Position numbers and translations under genes: made by a program. The notes under the pieces are model-generated. The model worked only from the letters and a program-made list of their open reading frames with translations. It did not search any database and had not been told where the DNA came from. A stretch of DNA of 64,000 nucleotides from Bryobacterales bacterium (GTDB lineage: Bacteria > Acidobacteriota > Terriglobia > Bryobacterales > Bryobacteraceae): positions 5,721 to 69,720 of the forward strand of contig PMYB01000127.1 of NCBI GenBank assembly GCA_003170915.1. The letters run 5' to 3'. Positions within the stretch are counted from its first letter, which is position 1. Each line of letters opens with the position of its first letter. Of the stretch, positions 36,921-45,556 are shown piece by piece.

Positions 36921-37124
36921 ATGCCAGAAGACGACGTCGAAAAATTCCTTGCCGAGCAGAAGACGCTCGAAGCCCACCGGCATGACCTGATCAAAGAGGT
37001 TCTCCGCCAGAAGGAAGCCGCCATCAAGGCCTTCGACGAGAAACTCGCCAGGCTGGGCTACGACGACGAGCACGCCGCGAAGCGCACCCATCACAAGGAC
37101 GCCGAGAAGAAAACGCCCGAATAG
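36921..37124 (+). CDS. 67-residue charged helical protein of unknown function
   Basis: ATG 36921 opens MPEDDVEKFLAEQKTLEAH and continues as a Lys/Glu/Asp-rich helix (LIKEVLRQKEAAIKAFDEKLARLGY) with a basic tail. It looks like a small coiled-coil protein. A weak GGAA stands before the ATG; a longer frame from 36870 is less likely. No family recognised. Confidence 0.5.
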   Translation: MPEDDVEKFLAEQKTLEAHRHDLIKEVLRQKEAAIKAFDEKLARLGYDDEHAAKRTHHKDAEKKTPE

Positions 37125-37220
37125 GCCACCCGCGATACCGCGAGGTGAATTGTGTTATCGTTCCGGTTCTACCGGGGCGTCCCCGGCATAGGCTGCCGGT
37201 CGGGCCTTACACGCTGCGCG

Positions 37221-37266
37221 CCCCGAGCCTTTGTCTCGGCCATCCGGTAACAGTCCCTGACGCTTT
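37221..37266. repeat. Dispersed island repeat, copy 1
   Basis: CCCCGAGCC, a short variable part, then TCTCGGCCATCCGGTAACAG, TCCCTGACGC. A second copy at 56219-56272 has TCTCGGCCATGCGGTGACGA and TCCCTGGCGC. The CCGAG/CTCGG parts can pair. It lies 93 bases before the truncated RHH gene. Confidence 0.6.
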
Positions 37267-37358
37267 AAAAGGGCCACTTGCAGCTTCACCGATATGGTGT
37301 AATGTGGTGAATTACCAAGGGCTTATCCATGAAGAAGAAGCGGGGGAGTAGGAGGAAC

Positions 37359-37445
37359 ATGAAGATGCAAAATACGCCGGCGGTCCGGGCATCGATCAGC
37401 CTTCCGCCCGCCCTTTACCTTTTGCAAGCGCCCTTAACTCCGTGA
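37359..37445 (+). pseudogene. Truncated ribbon-helix-helix gene coupled to hsdR
   Basis: A very strong ribosome site (AGGAGGA) precedes ATG 37359, which opens a 28-residue frame whose RASISLPPALYLLQ resembles the first strand and helix of RHH (CopG/Arc) regulators. The frame then ends in LTP and TGA at 37443-37445, overlapping the GTG start of hsdR. Read as an RHH gene cut short, or a leader peptide that now serves to couple ribosomes into hsdR. An in-frame ATG at 37329 adds a Lys/Arg-rich extension. Confidence 0.55.
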
Positions 37446-40189
37446 CTCTCAACGAAGCCCAAACCCGTGCCCGGCAAATCGACCCTCAGTTGCGGGCTGC
37501 TGACTGGAAACTCAACGACCACACCCAGGTCCGATTAGAGGTTCCAGTTGATGGCTATGACGCGGAGCCATGGAACGGCGTCACCGACTATTGCCTGTAC
37601 GACGCAAGCGGCAACGTGCTCGCTGTGGTGGAAGCCAAGCGATGCACCCGCAACGCTCGTGAGGCCGACGAACAACTCCGGCATTACGTCACTGAGATTG
37701 CCAAGAAGCAGCCCTTTGCCCCCTTCGGGTTCATGGCTAACGGCCATGACATTTGGTTTTGGGAGGTCGGTCTTGCTCACCCCCGGCTCGTGGCCGGGTT
37801 CTTTCCACCCGCTGACCTAGAGCGGCTGAAGTTTCTACGGCAGAACCGACGACCGCTCGAAGCGACCCCCATCAACGGCTCCATTGTGGATCGCCCGTAT
37901 CAGCACGAGGCCATTCGCCGTATCGCAGAAGCTTTCGCGGGAAACAAGCGCCGAGCACTTCTCGTAATGGCCACCGGTACGGGCAAGACCCGCGTAGCCA
38001 TGGCCTTGATTGACGTCTTTCTCCGCGCCGGTCAGGCGCAGAACGTTCTCTTCCTCGCCGACCGTGACGCCCTGGTCGATCAGACCTTGACAGATGGATT
38101 TAAAACCCACCTGCCGCACGAGCCGCGGGATCGAATTTATACGCATCAGATCGACAAAACCAAACGCCTATTCGTGGCCACCGAGCAAACGCTGGCGCTC
38201 TGTTACGCCAAGTTCAGCCCAGGTTTCTTCGACCTGATCATCTTCGATGAAGCCCACCGCTCCCTCTTCAAACGGTTTACTGAAGTCATTGAATACTTCG
38301 ATGCCCGCATGATCGGCTTGACCGCTACCCCCGCCAGCTTCATCGACCGCGACACCTTCCGGCTCTTCGGGTGTGATGCCAATGTGCCGACCTTTCTCTA
38401 CGACTACCCGCAGGCGGTGAAAGACCGTTTCCTCGTCGATTTCAGCCTGTACCAGGCGCACACCAGTTTCCAGCGCAAAGGCATCAAGGGCGTGGACCTC
38501 AGTGAGGAGGACCGCAATGCTCTCACCGAGCAGGGCATCGACCCCGATAGCCTCGACTACGCTGGAACAGAGATCGAGGTCGAAGTTAGCAACCGAGATA
38601 CCCTCCGTAAGCAATGGGAGGAAATCATGGAGACCTGCCTCAAGGACCAGTCTGGCCAGTTGCCGGGCAAAATGATCGTTTTCGCGATGACCAAGAAACA
38701 TGCCCACCGCATTGCCGAGGTCTTTGAGGAGATGTACCCGCAGCATGTGGGCGTCACACAGGTCATCACGTCCACGACCGAGCGGGTGCGCGACGGCAGC
38801 TACGGTGACGGGCTCATTACCAAGTTCAAGAAGAACAACCTGCCGCGCATTGCGATCTCCGTGGATATGCTTGATACCGGCATCGATGTCCCGGAGGTAG
38901 TGAATCTTGTGTTTATGAAGCCGGTGCAGTCACGCATCAAGCTCTGGCAGATGATCGGACGCGGCACGCGAAACCAGCAAGCCTGCAAATACCTAGACCG
39001 TCTGCCGGACGGGAAGAAGACCGAGTTCAAGGTCATCGATTTCTGGCAGAACGACTTCAACAAGAAGGCTGACGACAAGCAGCCCATCGATATGCCGGTG
39101 CTCGTCTCGGTGTTCAACACAAGACTCAAGATACTCGAACGTCATCTTCCAGACCATGCAGCCGAGGCTTTTCGCCAGGCCGTCATCGACCTTCGCGCCA
39201 TGATGGCCCGCATCCCGCGCGAATCGTTTCCGGTGAAGAAGGTGTGGCTTCAGGTTGCCTCGGTATTTGAGGACGACTTCTGGACTCTCATTACGCCGAC
39301 AAAATTGGATTTTCTCCGTCTTCATGTCGCGCCACTTCTCCGCTTCGCCGCCGATGTGGATGTGGCCGCCGAAACGTTCACCCACAAGGTAGAACGTCTG
39401 AAACTTCAAATCCTACAGGCCACCCCGTCACCGCAGTTACTCCAATCGATTGCAGAAGACGTCAGCCTGCTCCCGGACATCGCAGAGCGCGTCCGCTCCT
39501 CGACGAGCGCCAAACTCGCTCTTTCCGCAGGCCTTGCGACCGCCACGCCGGCGGAACTCACGCAGATCATCCGTGAGCTCGCTCCACAAATGAAGAACCG
39601 CCGCGACCGCCCCAGCGCCTTCTTGAACATCGACCTGCCTGATTTCATCGCGACCCACGGCTACATCTCCGTCGGTGAAGGCGGGCACCAGATCCTCATT
39701 GAAGAATACAAGCGCCGCGTGGATGCCCGTGTCCTCGAAATTGTGGAAAAGCACCCCGCGCTAGCTGCGCTCCGCGAGGGCCGGGAGGTTACAGACGATC
39801 AACTGGTTGACCTGGAGCGCACTCTTCACCGCGAACTCGGCCGTGACGACATCCAACTCTCCAGCCGAAATATTCGGATCGCCTACGGCCTGCGCGTGGA
39901 CAACTTCCTCGCTTTCCTCCGCCACCTGCTCGCCATTGATGCCATACCCGATTACTCTCAGGTGGTGCAGCGCGGCTTCGAGCAGCATATTCAAGCCCAC
40001 AACTACAATGCCAATCAGATACGTTTTCTTCGATCGGTGCAGGAGGTGTTTCTCGCAAAGCGCACCCTCGTCGAGGCTGACCTCTACGACCCTCCGTTGA
40101 CCAACTTTGGCCGTAACGCCGTCGAACGCTTCTTCACGCCACAGGAAATCGGCGACCTTCTCCACCTCACACAATCACTGGCAGCGTAA
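37442..40189 (+). CDS. hsdR: Type I restriction enzyme, HsdR (EcoEI-like)
   Basis: A 915-residue restriction subunit starting with GTG. The endonuclease core is in the first 70 residues (GVTDYCLYDASGNVLAVVEAKR, Asp and Glu-X-Lys). The motor has Walker A MATGTGKTRVA near 180, IIFDEAHRS near 270, GLTATPAS, and the second RecA lobe with RIAISVDMLDTGIDVPEV and QMIGRGTR. The C-terminal helical part contacts HsdM. It cuts unmodified foreign DNA after ATP-driven translocation. hsdM follows after three bases. Confidence 0.93.
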   Translation: MTLNEAQTRARQIDPQLRAADWKLNDHTQVRLEVPVDGYDAEPWNGVTDYCLYDASGNVLAVVEAKRCTRNAREADEQLRHYVTEIAKKQPFAPFGFMANGHDIWFWEVGLAHPRLVAGFFPPADLERLKFLRQNRRPLEATPINGSIVDRPYQHEAIRRIAEAFAGNKRRALLVMATGTGKTRVAMALIDVFLRAGQAQNVLFLADRDALVDQTLTDGFKTHLPHEPRDRIYTHQIDKTKRLFVATEQTLALCYAKFSPGFFDLIIFDEAHRSLFKRFTEVIEYFDARMIGLTATPASFIDRDTFRLFGCDANVPTFLYDYPQAVKDRFLVDFSLYQAHTSFQRKGIKGVDLSEEDRNALTEQGIDPDSLDYAGTEIEVEVSNRDTLRKQWEEIMETCLKDQSGQLPGKMIVFAMTKKHAHRIAEVFEEMYPQHVGVTQVITSTTERVRDGSYGDGLITKFKKNNLPRIAISVDMLDTGIDVPEVVNLVFMKPVQSRIKLWQMIGRGTRNQQACKYLDRLPDGKKTEFKVIDFWQNDFNKKADDKQPIDMPVLVSVFNTRLKILERHLPDHAAEAFRQAVIDLRAMMARIPRESFPVKKVWLQVASVFEDDFWTLITPTKLDFLRLHVAPLLRFAADVDVAAETFTHKVERLKLQILQATPSPQLLQSIAEDVSLLPDIAERVRSSTSAKLALSAGLATATPAELTQIIRELAPQMKNRRDRPSAFLNIDLPDFIATHGYISVGEGGHQILIEEYKRRVDARVLEIVEKHPALAALREGREVTDDQLVDLERTLHRELGRDDIQLSSRNIRIAYGLRVDNFLAFLRHLLAIDAIPDYSQVVQRGFEQHIQAHNYNANQIRFLRSVQEVFLAKRTLVEADLYDPPLTNFGRNAVERFFTPQEIGDLLHLTQSLAA

Positions 40190-40192
40190 ACC

Positions 40193-41905
40193 ATGCTCAC
40201 AGACACAACACTCCGCTCGGCGGTCGAGGCTCTCTGGGGCAAGCTCTGGTCCGGCGGGCTCTCCAATCCACTCGACGCCATCGAGCAACTGTCCTTCCTG
40301 CTTTTCCTCAAGCGCCTCGACGAGCGCGAACAGGACGGGGAGCGCGCCGCAAAGCTCCGTGGCAAGAAGTTCACGCCGATTTTTCCGAGCCCCGACCTCC
40401 GCTGGTCTCACTGGACACAACTTCCCGCGGATAAGGCGCTCAAGCAGATCAAGGAGGTCGTTTTTCCCTTCATCAAGACGCTCGGCGGCGCAGGCGGCTC
40501 CTTCGCGGCCCAGATGGAAAACGCCGAGTTCAAGATCAACAAGGCCAGCCTGCTCATCGAGGCCTGCAAGGCTATCGACGCCATGCAGATATCGGCTCAG
40601 AACCAGGACGTGCAGGGCGACCTCTACGAATACCTCCTCGGCAAGCTCAACACCGCCGGCCAGAACGGTCAGTTCCGCACGCCGCGCCACATCATCCGCA
40701 TGATGGTCAATATGCGAGATCCGCGACCGGGCGAGCGCATCTGCGACCCGGCTGCCGGAACCTGCGGCTTCCTCGTCAACGCATGGCAGTACCTCCTCGA
40801 AACCCACACCGACCCCCGCGACATCACATGGGACGAAGAGGGGTATCCCCACGGCCTGACCGGCAGTAAGCTCACCAAGGAGGAATGGGAATTCAGCCAG
40901 TCCAAGGCCCTGACCGGCTTCGACTCCGACTCCGGTATGACAATGCTCCGCATCGGCAGCATGAACCTCATGCTCCACGGCATCGCCGCTCCGAACTTCC
41001 GTTACACAGATACTCTTTCCAAGGCGTTCACCGAAGAGCGCGCCTACGACGTGGTTCTCGCGAATCCTCCATTCAAGGGCGCAATCGACGCGGCGGATGT
41101 GAACCCTACGCTGCCGGTCAGGTGCAAGAAGACCGAGATCCTCTTTCTCCACCTCTTCCTGCGCTTGCTCGAAAATGGAGGCCGTGCTGCCGTCATCGTT
41201 CCGGACGGCGTTCTGTTTGGCTCCTCCAACGCCCACCTTGATATTCGTAAGAAGCTCATCGAGGAAAACCGTCTCGAAGGCGTTATCTCGATGCCCTCGG
41301 GCGTCTTCCGCCCCTACGCCGGAGTTTCCACTGCCATCCTCCTATTCACAAAGGGCGGTACGACGGAGACAATCTGGTTCTACGACATGGAGCACGACGG
41401 GTATTCATTGGACGACAAACGCCAGAAGGTCGCAGAGAACGACATCCCCGACGTGCTGGACTGTTGGAATCACCGGCGGGATTCGAAGTACCAGCAGAAA
41501 CGCTCCCAGCGCCTGACCGACCTGCAAAAGCAGATCGCCCCACTGAAGAAGGACCGCCTCGAACACCACGCTATTATCCACCGGCTCAGATTTGAGGAGG
41601 TCGTCTCCAAGACGCTCGACAAGGCCCGCGCGACACGTGAGCAAGCCGAGGTTGAACTAATTGAACTCCAATCCAGGATGACGCCTCTGCAAACGGAGAT
41701 CAACCAGCTCAGCCGCCAGTTCTGGGTAACCAAGGATCGGGTGAAGGCAAGCAAATACGACCTGTCCGCCAGCCGATATCGCCAGGTCGAGCAGGATGAA
41801 GAGTTCTACGAAGAGCCGAAGGTCACGCTCAAACGGCTGCGGCAACTGGAAGCTGCAGCGACAGGTGAGGTCACGATTCTGGAGGAGATGATAGGCAAAT
41901 CGTGA
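40193..41905 (+). CDS. hsdM: Type I DNA methyltransferase, HsdM
   Basis: A 570-residue N6-adenine methyltransferase. The N-terminal helical bundle (LWGKLWSGGLSNPLDAIEQLSFLLFLKRLDE) is typical; motif I is CDPAAGTCGFLVNA near 185 and the catalytic motif IV is VVLANPPFKG near 291. The C-terminal 150 residues are predicted to be coiled coil (ATREQAEVELIELQSRMTPLQTEINQL). It protects the host site and with HsdS forms the methylase. The stop overlaps hsdS (GTGA). Confidence 0.94.
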   Translation: MLTDTTLRSAVEALWGKLWSGGLSNPLDAIEQLSFLLFLKRLDEREQDGERAAKLRGKKFTPIFPSPDLRWSHWTQLPADKALKQIKEVVFPFIKTLGGAGGSFAAQMENAEFKINKASLLIEACKAIDAMQISAQNQDVQGDLYEYLLGKLNTAGQNGQFRTPRHIIRMMVNMRDPRPGERICDPAAGTCGFLVNAWQYLLETHTDPRDITWDEEGYPHGLTGSKLTKEEWEFSQSKALTGFDSDSGMTMLRIGSMNLMLHGIAAPNFRYTDTLSKAFTEERAYDVVLANPPFKGAIDAADVNPTLPVRCKKTEILFLHLFLRLLENGGRAAVIVPDGVLFGSSNAHLDIRKKLIEENRLEGVISMPSGVFRPYAGVSTAILLFTKGGTTETIWFYDMEHDGYSLDDKRQKVAENDIPDVLDCWNHRRDSKYQQKRSQRLTDLQKQIAPLKKDRLEHHAIIHRLRFEEVVSKTLDKARATREQAEVELIELQSRMTPLQTEINQLSRQFWVTKDRVKASKYDLSASRYRQVEQDEEFYEEPKVTLKRLRQLEAAATGEVTILEEMIGKS

Positions 41906-43092
41906 AGACAGAAACAGTTCAACTTGGCGACGTCTGCGAGTTTGTGCGAGGCATCACCTTTCCGAGCGGCGAGGGGAAGCCTGTGCCATTCGAGAATTCG
42001 ATCGCTTGCCTCACAACGAGCGGTGTGCAGCAAGACGTAGCGTGGAATTCGCGCCGCTTTGTTCAACGATCGCGAGTCAGCCACACCAAACAGATGCTCC
42101 GTGCCGGGGACATCTTGATTTCGACCGCGAATAGCAAAGAGCTCGTCGGCAAGTCTTGCCTCGTTGATCAAACGCCATTTCCTTGCACTTTCGGCGCATT
42201 CGTGACCGTTGCGAGGTCGCAAGAGGCCGTGTATCCGCCTTACCTAGCCTACTGGATGACGACGCGCGAGTATCTCGCATGGTGTTTCAAGAACTCATCG
42301 AACACGACCAATATCTCCAACTTGCGAGTGTCGGAGCTTGAGGAACTCAGGATTGCGTTGCCCAGCCTGTCGGAGCAGCAGCAGATCGGGAGACGATTGG
42401 AGCAAGCGGACCGGCTGCGCCGCACCCGCCGCTACGCCCTCGAACTCACCGACACCTTCCTCCCCGCTGCGTTCCTCAAACTCTTCGGCGACCCAACCAC
42501 AAATCCGTTGGGTCTTCCTGTTGCAGAACTCGGTGACTTCCTGTCGTTTGTCACCAGCGGCTCGCGCGGTTGGGCCGAGCACTACGTGCCCGAAGGATCC
42601 CGGTTCATCCGTTCGCTCGATGTGCGCATGAACAATATTTCAGATGAGGATGCCGTCTTCGTTAAACCACCAAACAATGCTGAGGCTGACCGAACTCGTG
42701 TGAAACCTGCTGATGTGCTACTCACAATCACCGGCTCCAGGATTGGCCGCGTCGCGCCAGTGCCCGAGCGATTGAGCGGTGCTTTCATCAGCCAGCATGT
42801 GGCCATTCTTCGATTGAAGGCGGGACTACTGCCAGAGTTCCTCTCGATGTTTCTTTCGCTAGACACCGGCGGGCAACGACAAATTGCACGTGCGCAGTAT
42901 GGCCAGACAAAACCAGGCCTGAACCTCAACCAGATTCGCGAGATGCGCGTCCCAGTGCCAGACGTCTGCCATCAGCAGCGATTTTTGAAACTCGCGAAGC
43001 GAGTAGAGCGTCTGCGTGCGGTGCAGCGGGAGGCGTTGCGCCAGGCCGAGCACCTCTTCGCCTCGCTCCTCCACTGCGCCTTCAGTGGTTGA
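41902..43092 (+). CDS. hsdS: Type I specificity subunit, HsdS
   Basis: A 396-residue protein with GTG start inside the hsdM stop. Two target recognition domains are seen: residues 1-145 (VQLGDVCEFVRGITFPSG) and 205-365 (VAELGDFLSFVTSG), separated by a conserved helix (LPSLSEQQQIGRRLEQADRLRRTRRYALELTDTF region) and closed by a second helix (HQQRFLKLAKRVERLRAVQ). It decides the bipartite DNA site for both cutting and methylation. The target cannot be predicted here. Confidence 0.92.
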   Translation: MKTETVQLGDVCEFVRGITFPSGEGKPVPFENSIACLTTSGVQQDVAWNSRRFVQRSRVSHTKQMLRAGDILISTANSKELVGKSCLVDQTPFPCTFGAFVTVARSQEAVYPPYLAYWMTTREYLAWCFKNSSNTTNISNLRVSELEELRIALPSLSEQQQIGRRLEQADRLRRTRRYALELTDTFLPAAFLKLFGDPTTNPLGLPVAELGDFLSFVTSGSRGWAEHYVPEGSRFIRSLDVRMNNISDEDAVFVKPPNNAEADRTRVKPADVLLTITGSRIGRVAPVPERLSGAFISQHVAILRLKAGLLPEFLSMFLSLDTGGQRQIARAQYGQTKPGLNLNQIREMRVPVPDVCHQQRFLKLAKRVERLRAVQREALRQAEHLFASLLHCAFSG

Positions 43093-43150
43093 GCGCGCCC
43101 AAATTCCCACGACGCAAGTCGCGCTACACGCCGGTGCGCCGCGCTCCTGA

Positions 43151-43801
43151 TTAACTCTCTTTTTTGCCTGAGCCGGGCTGGCGTGTTTCCGGCGCTCCCT
43201 GGGTCACCGGAGAAAACTGGCTTTTCATAGTCTCCAAGAAGCCCTCAGGAAGTTCCAGGGGACGCTGCAAAACGCGGCGTACGCGACACCATGTCATCCA
43301 GCCGTGCATCCATGCTACTTCTCTGACCAGTCGCTCCAGATGGGGCTTCAGGTGCCCCATGAGTTCTGCCTCCAGCTTCATCAAGCCTGCGGCGGCGGCC
43401 GGACTATCCGCCAAGGCCAGTTGCCGCAGCGTGTCTAGCAGAGGTGATGCCAGGTCCTGCGACCGCAAGCGAAATCCGAGAATGGGATTGCATGCGGCTA
43501 CAAGGCTAACGGCCTCACCGTACCGTTTACCCAGATCCACATCAGCGGGAAACAGCCGCACAAAAGCGATTTTGATCGCTGTCTGGCCTTCTGGCGGTAT
43601 GGGGAAATGTTGAGACAGAAGCTCCACAACCTTTGGAATAGTCAGGAGCCGGAGACGGATATCAAGCAATTCCGACAGCGCGCGGGCGACCGCTTTCTTT
43701 TCTTCACGCCGCGCAAGGAACCACTGCCCGAGTTGACTGAGCAGCCAGCCAAGAACTACCACGACGACACTGAGGAAGGGGAGCCAGTCCTTTAACTGCA
43801 T
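43151..43801 (-). CDS. Single-pass membrane protein of unknown function
   Basis: A 216-residue protein; AAGGATG is the likely ribosome site. One membrane helix at 8-28 (FLSVVVVVLGWLLSQLG) is followed by a basic segment (LARREEKKAVARAL) and a helical cytoplasmic domain rich in Leu. No family or catalytic motif is recognised. It is convergent with hsdS and close to the defence genes, so a defence accessory role is conceivable but unproven. Confidence 0.6.
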   Translation of the reverse strand: MQLKDWLPFLSVVVVVLGWLLSQLGQWFLARREEKKAVARALSELLDIRLRLLTIPKVVELLSQHFPIPPEGQTAIKIAFVRLFPADVDLGKRYGEAVSLVAACNPILGFRLRSQDLASPLLDTLRQLALADSPAAAAGLMKLEAELMGHLKPHLERLVREVAWMHGWMTWCRVRRVLQRPLELPEGFLETMKSQFSPVTQGAPETRQPGSGKKES

Positions 43802-43900
43802 TTCGCATCCTTGATTGTGTTATCCCGGCCGATCCTATGCAGCCGATCAGATAGAATTCGGAATGGCAGCTTTCTGTTCATCAGGCATCGTCCGCGCTTT

Positions 43901-44431
43901 TTACCCTTCGATATAGCCGAGGTACTGAAGGCGAAACATAAGCGCCTGTACGCTCACGCCATACTTGCGCGCCAACTCGGGAATCAAATCTTCCTCATAA
44001 AGATCGAGCGTCCTCCGTCCGGAGAGATCGTGTCTGAGAAAGCTCTCTGGCATCAAAATCTCAGCCGCGAAGAGATTGGCCTCTATTTCATCGCCGTCAA
44101 CGCCCTGACTAGAAACGTCGTCTCGCAGCCGCACCGTGGAGAAAGCCCTGTCCAGGTGCAACTGTTCTTGATCGTGCAGGAGCAGATGTGCAAGCTCATG
44201 GGCGACCGTGAAATTTTGCCGAACGGACGCGTGCTGCGTGTTCACGCCGATTATCTTCTGTGACGAGTCCCGGTAGAGGAAGCCGGAGAGATCGCCATCC
44301 AGCGACTCAACGACGATTCGCGCCCCTCTTGTTCGGGCGATCTCCCAAACCGGGACGGGCGCCTCGGTGACCTTCGCTTCCGTTAGAAGCGTCTGGACCA
44401 ACTCCCGAATCTTCCTTCTCCTGATGGCCAT
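43901..44431 (-). CDS. ImmA/IrrE-family metallopeptidase
   Basis: A 176-residue predicted zinc peptidase. The start MAIRRRKIREL at 44431 has AAGGAGA just upstream; ATG 44458 is an alternative. The metal site is FTVAHELAHLLLH (HEXXH) and the third ligand Glu is in DEIEANLFAAEILMP, the family pattern. Known: such enzymes cleave a partner XRE repressor when stress or phage infection occurs (ImmA-ImmR, CapP-CapH). The XRE gene lies immediately upstream on the same strand and overlaps it. Confidence 0.9.
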   Translation of the reverse strand: MAIRRRKIRELVQTLLTEAKVTEAPVPVWEIARTRGARIVVESLDGDLSGFLYRDSSQKIIGVNTQHASVRQNFTVAHELAHLLLHDQEQLHLDRAFSTVRLRDDVSSQGVDGDEIEANLFAAEILMPESFLRHDLSGRRTLDLYEEDLIPELARKYGVSVQALMFRLQYLGYIEG

Positions 44432-44783
44432 GGGTCTCCTTCTGTTGTTTGAAGCCAATTGCGGACTCGATGAAAACTCTCTCGGTTACTGACAGCTGAG
44501 CCAGGGTTTCGGCACCAACCGGCTCTTGTGTGATGGGCCGGTCGGGCAGGAGACTCGCGGCTTCCACTTGCAGCGCGTCGGCGACATCGACCAGCGTATG
44601 AAGCAGCAGTCTCTGCCGCCCCTTTTCAATGTTGCTTATCGACGTCCGCGTCAATCCTACAGCCGAAGCGAGCGCCTCCTGAGAGAGCTTCTTCCCTCGC
44701 CGCGAACGGATCTTTTCCCCAACCTGTTTGTAGAATGTGCTGTGATCTTTCATCGTCGGCGACTTCATTAGAGAGTAGGGCAT
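44307..44783 (-). CDS. XRE-family transcriptional regulator (CapH/ImmR-like)
   Basis: A 158-residue protein starting at ATG 44783 with GAGGGAG upstream (later ATGs at 44768 and 44753). An XRE helix-turn-helix is clear: KLSQEALASAVGLTRTSISNIEKGRQ at about residues 29-54. The remaining part has short helices and a low-complexity Lys/Glu/Gly tail that runs 125 bases into the ImmA gene in another frame, an unusually long overlap. It probably represses itself and the divergent ubiquitin-like operon until ImmA cuts it. Confidence 0.85.
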   Translation of the reverse strand: MPYSLMKSPTMKDHSTFYKQVGEKIRSRRGKKLSQEALASAVGLTRTSISNIEKGRQRLLLHTLVDVADALQVEAASLLPDRPITQEPVGAETLAQLSVTERVFIESAIGFKQQKETHGHQEKEDSGVGPDASNGSEGHRGARPGLGDRPNKRGANRR

Positions 44784-44811
44784 GTGCTCCCTCACTGTCA
44801 ATAATGCTAAC

Positions 44812-44830
44812 ACGTTTGTATTGTAAACGT
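44812..44830. promoter_or_regulatory. Candidate XRE operator between divergent genes
   Basis: ACGTTTGTATTGTAAACGT is a 19-bp near-palindrome (7 of 9 pairs) in the 131-bp gap between the XRE start (44783, minus) and the DUF2188 start (44915, plus). The position suits control of both transcripts. Confidence 0.5.
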
Positions 44831-44914
44831 CAATTGACTCTTGTGGTAATGTCCTAATCTGGTAGAATGAAGCTGTCGGAGGAGATTCGCCGGCAGAAGG
44901 AGAAGGTATTCCAA

Positions 44915-45136
44915 ATGAGCAAGAATATTCACGTTGTACCGAGAGACGGAGATTGGGCAGTGCGGAAGGAGGGCGCGCAGCGGGACTCTTCCCACCACGA
45001 CACCCAAGCCGCCGCAATTGATGCCGCAAGGCAAACCGCCCAACGCGAAGGCACCGAGTTGTTCATCCATGGACGGAATGGGCAAATCCGCGATCGCGAT
45101 TCTCACGGGCATGATCCCTTTCCTCCAAAGGGATGA
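44915..45136 (+). CDS. DUF2188 domain protein, first gene of ubiquitin-like operon
   Basis: A 73-residue protein. The start MSKNIHVVPRDGDWAV at 44915 fits the family N-terminus and has GGAGAAGG upstream; ATG 44867 is an alternative. The whole length matches DUF2188: HVVP..GDWAVRKEGAQRDS, TQAAAIDAARQTAQREGTELFIHGRNGQIRDRDSHG-DPFPPKG. Function unknown; family members are small beta-alpha proteins. It is 17 bases before the DUF3892 gene. Confidence 0.82.
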   Translation: MSKNIHVVPRDGDWAVRKEGAQRDSSHHDTQAAAIDAARQTAQREGTELFIHGRNGQIRDRDSHGHDPFPPKG

Positions 45137-45153
45137 TCCAGAAGGAGAACGTT

Positions 45154-45441
45154 ATGGCAGATGTACAAGTAACCTGTATCACAAAGCCGAATCCTCAAAG
45201 TCCCCATGAGCACATCACTCATCTGGGAAATCCGGCCGGTGGATGGAAGTGGACCCGCGAAGAGGTTATCGCCAGCATCGACGCCAAGACCAACACTTTC
45301 TTCGTGATCGACCCGGCAACCGGAAAACGGTCCGACGTAGGTGTAGTCCGCCCCGCCAGTCGGCCGCCCCATGTCCGCACGTATGCAGACGGGGACTGGA
45401 ACAACAACCTTCTGTCGCTAAATCAATGCCCGCTATATTGA
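45154..45441 (+). CDS. DUF3892 domain protein
   Basis: A 95-residue protein with AGAAGGAGAA before ATG 45154. Family features are VTCITKPNPQSPHEHITHLG, an aromatic WKWTREEVIASID segment, VIDPATGKRSDVGVV, and the tail ADGDWNNNLLSLNQCPLY. Function unknown. It sits between DUF2188 and the ubiquitin-like gene, with 115 bases before the latter. Confidence 0.8.
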   Translation: MADVQVTCITKPNPQSPHEHITHLGNPAGGWKWTREEVIASIDAKTNTFFVIDPATGKRSDVGVVRPASRPPHVRTYADGDWNNNLLSLNQCPLY

Positions 45442-45515
45442 ACCTTTTATAAGCATATTTTCGCCTGTGCCGGCGGGGCGAAGCAGGCCGTTGAGAGAAG
45501 ATCGCATATTACACG

Positions 45516-45532
45516 GGAGGGGTTGGCCCTCC
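45516..45532 (+). promoter_or_regulatory. Small GC hairpin in the leader of the ubiquitin-like gene
   Basis: GGAGGG-GTTGG-CCCTCC forms a 6-bp perfect stem 25 bases before the ubiquitin-like ATG. There is no U-run. It may be an RNA processing or attenuation element setting the level of the downstream genes. Confidence 0.3.
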
Positions 45533-45556
45533 TGATTCAGAATAGGAGAACGGATC

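Noticed and set aside
40175..41236. 353-residue minus-strand frame over hsdM
   Set aside because: Antisense of the hsdM methyltransferase domain; no motif of its own.
43811..44263. 150-residue plus-strand frame over the ImmA-like gene
   Set aside because: Shadow; HEXXH and family pattern are on the minus strand.
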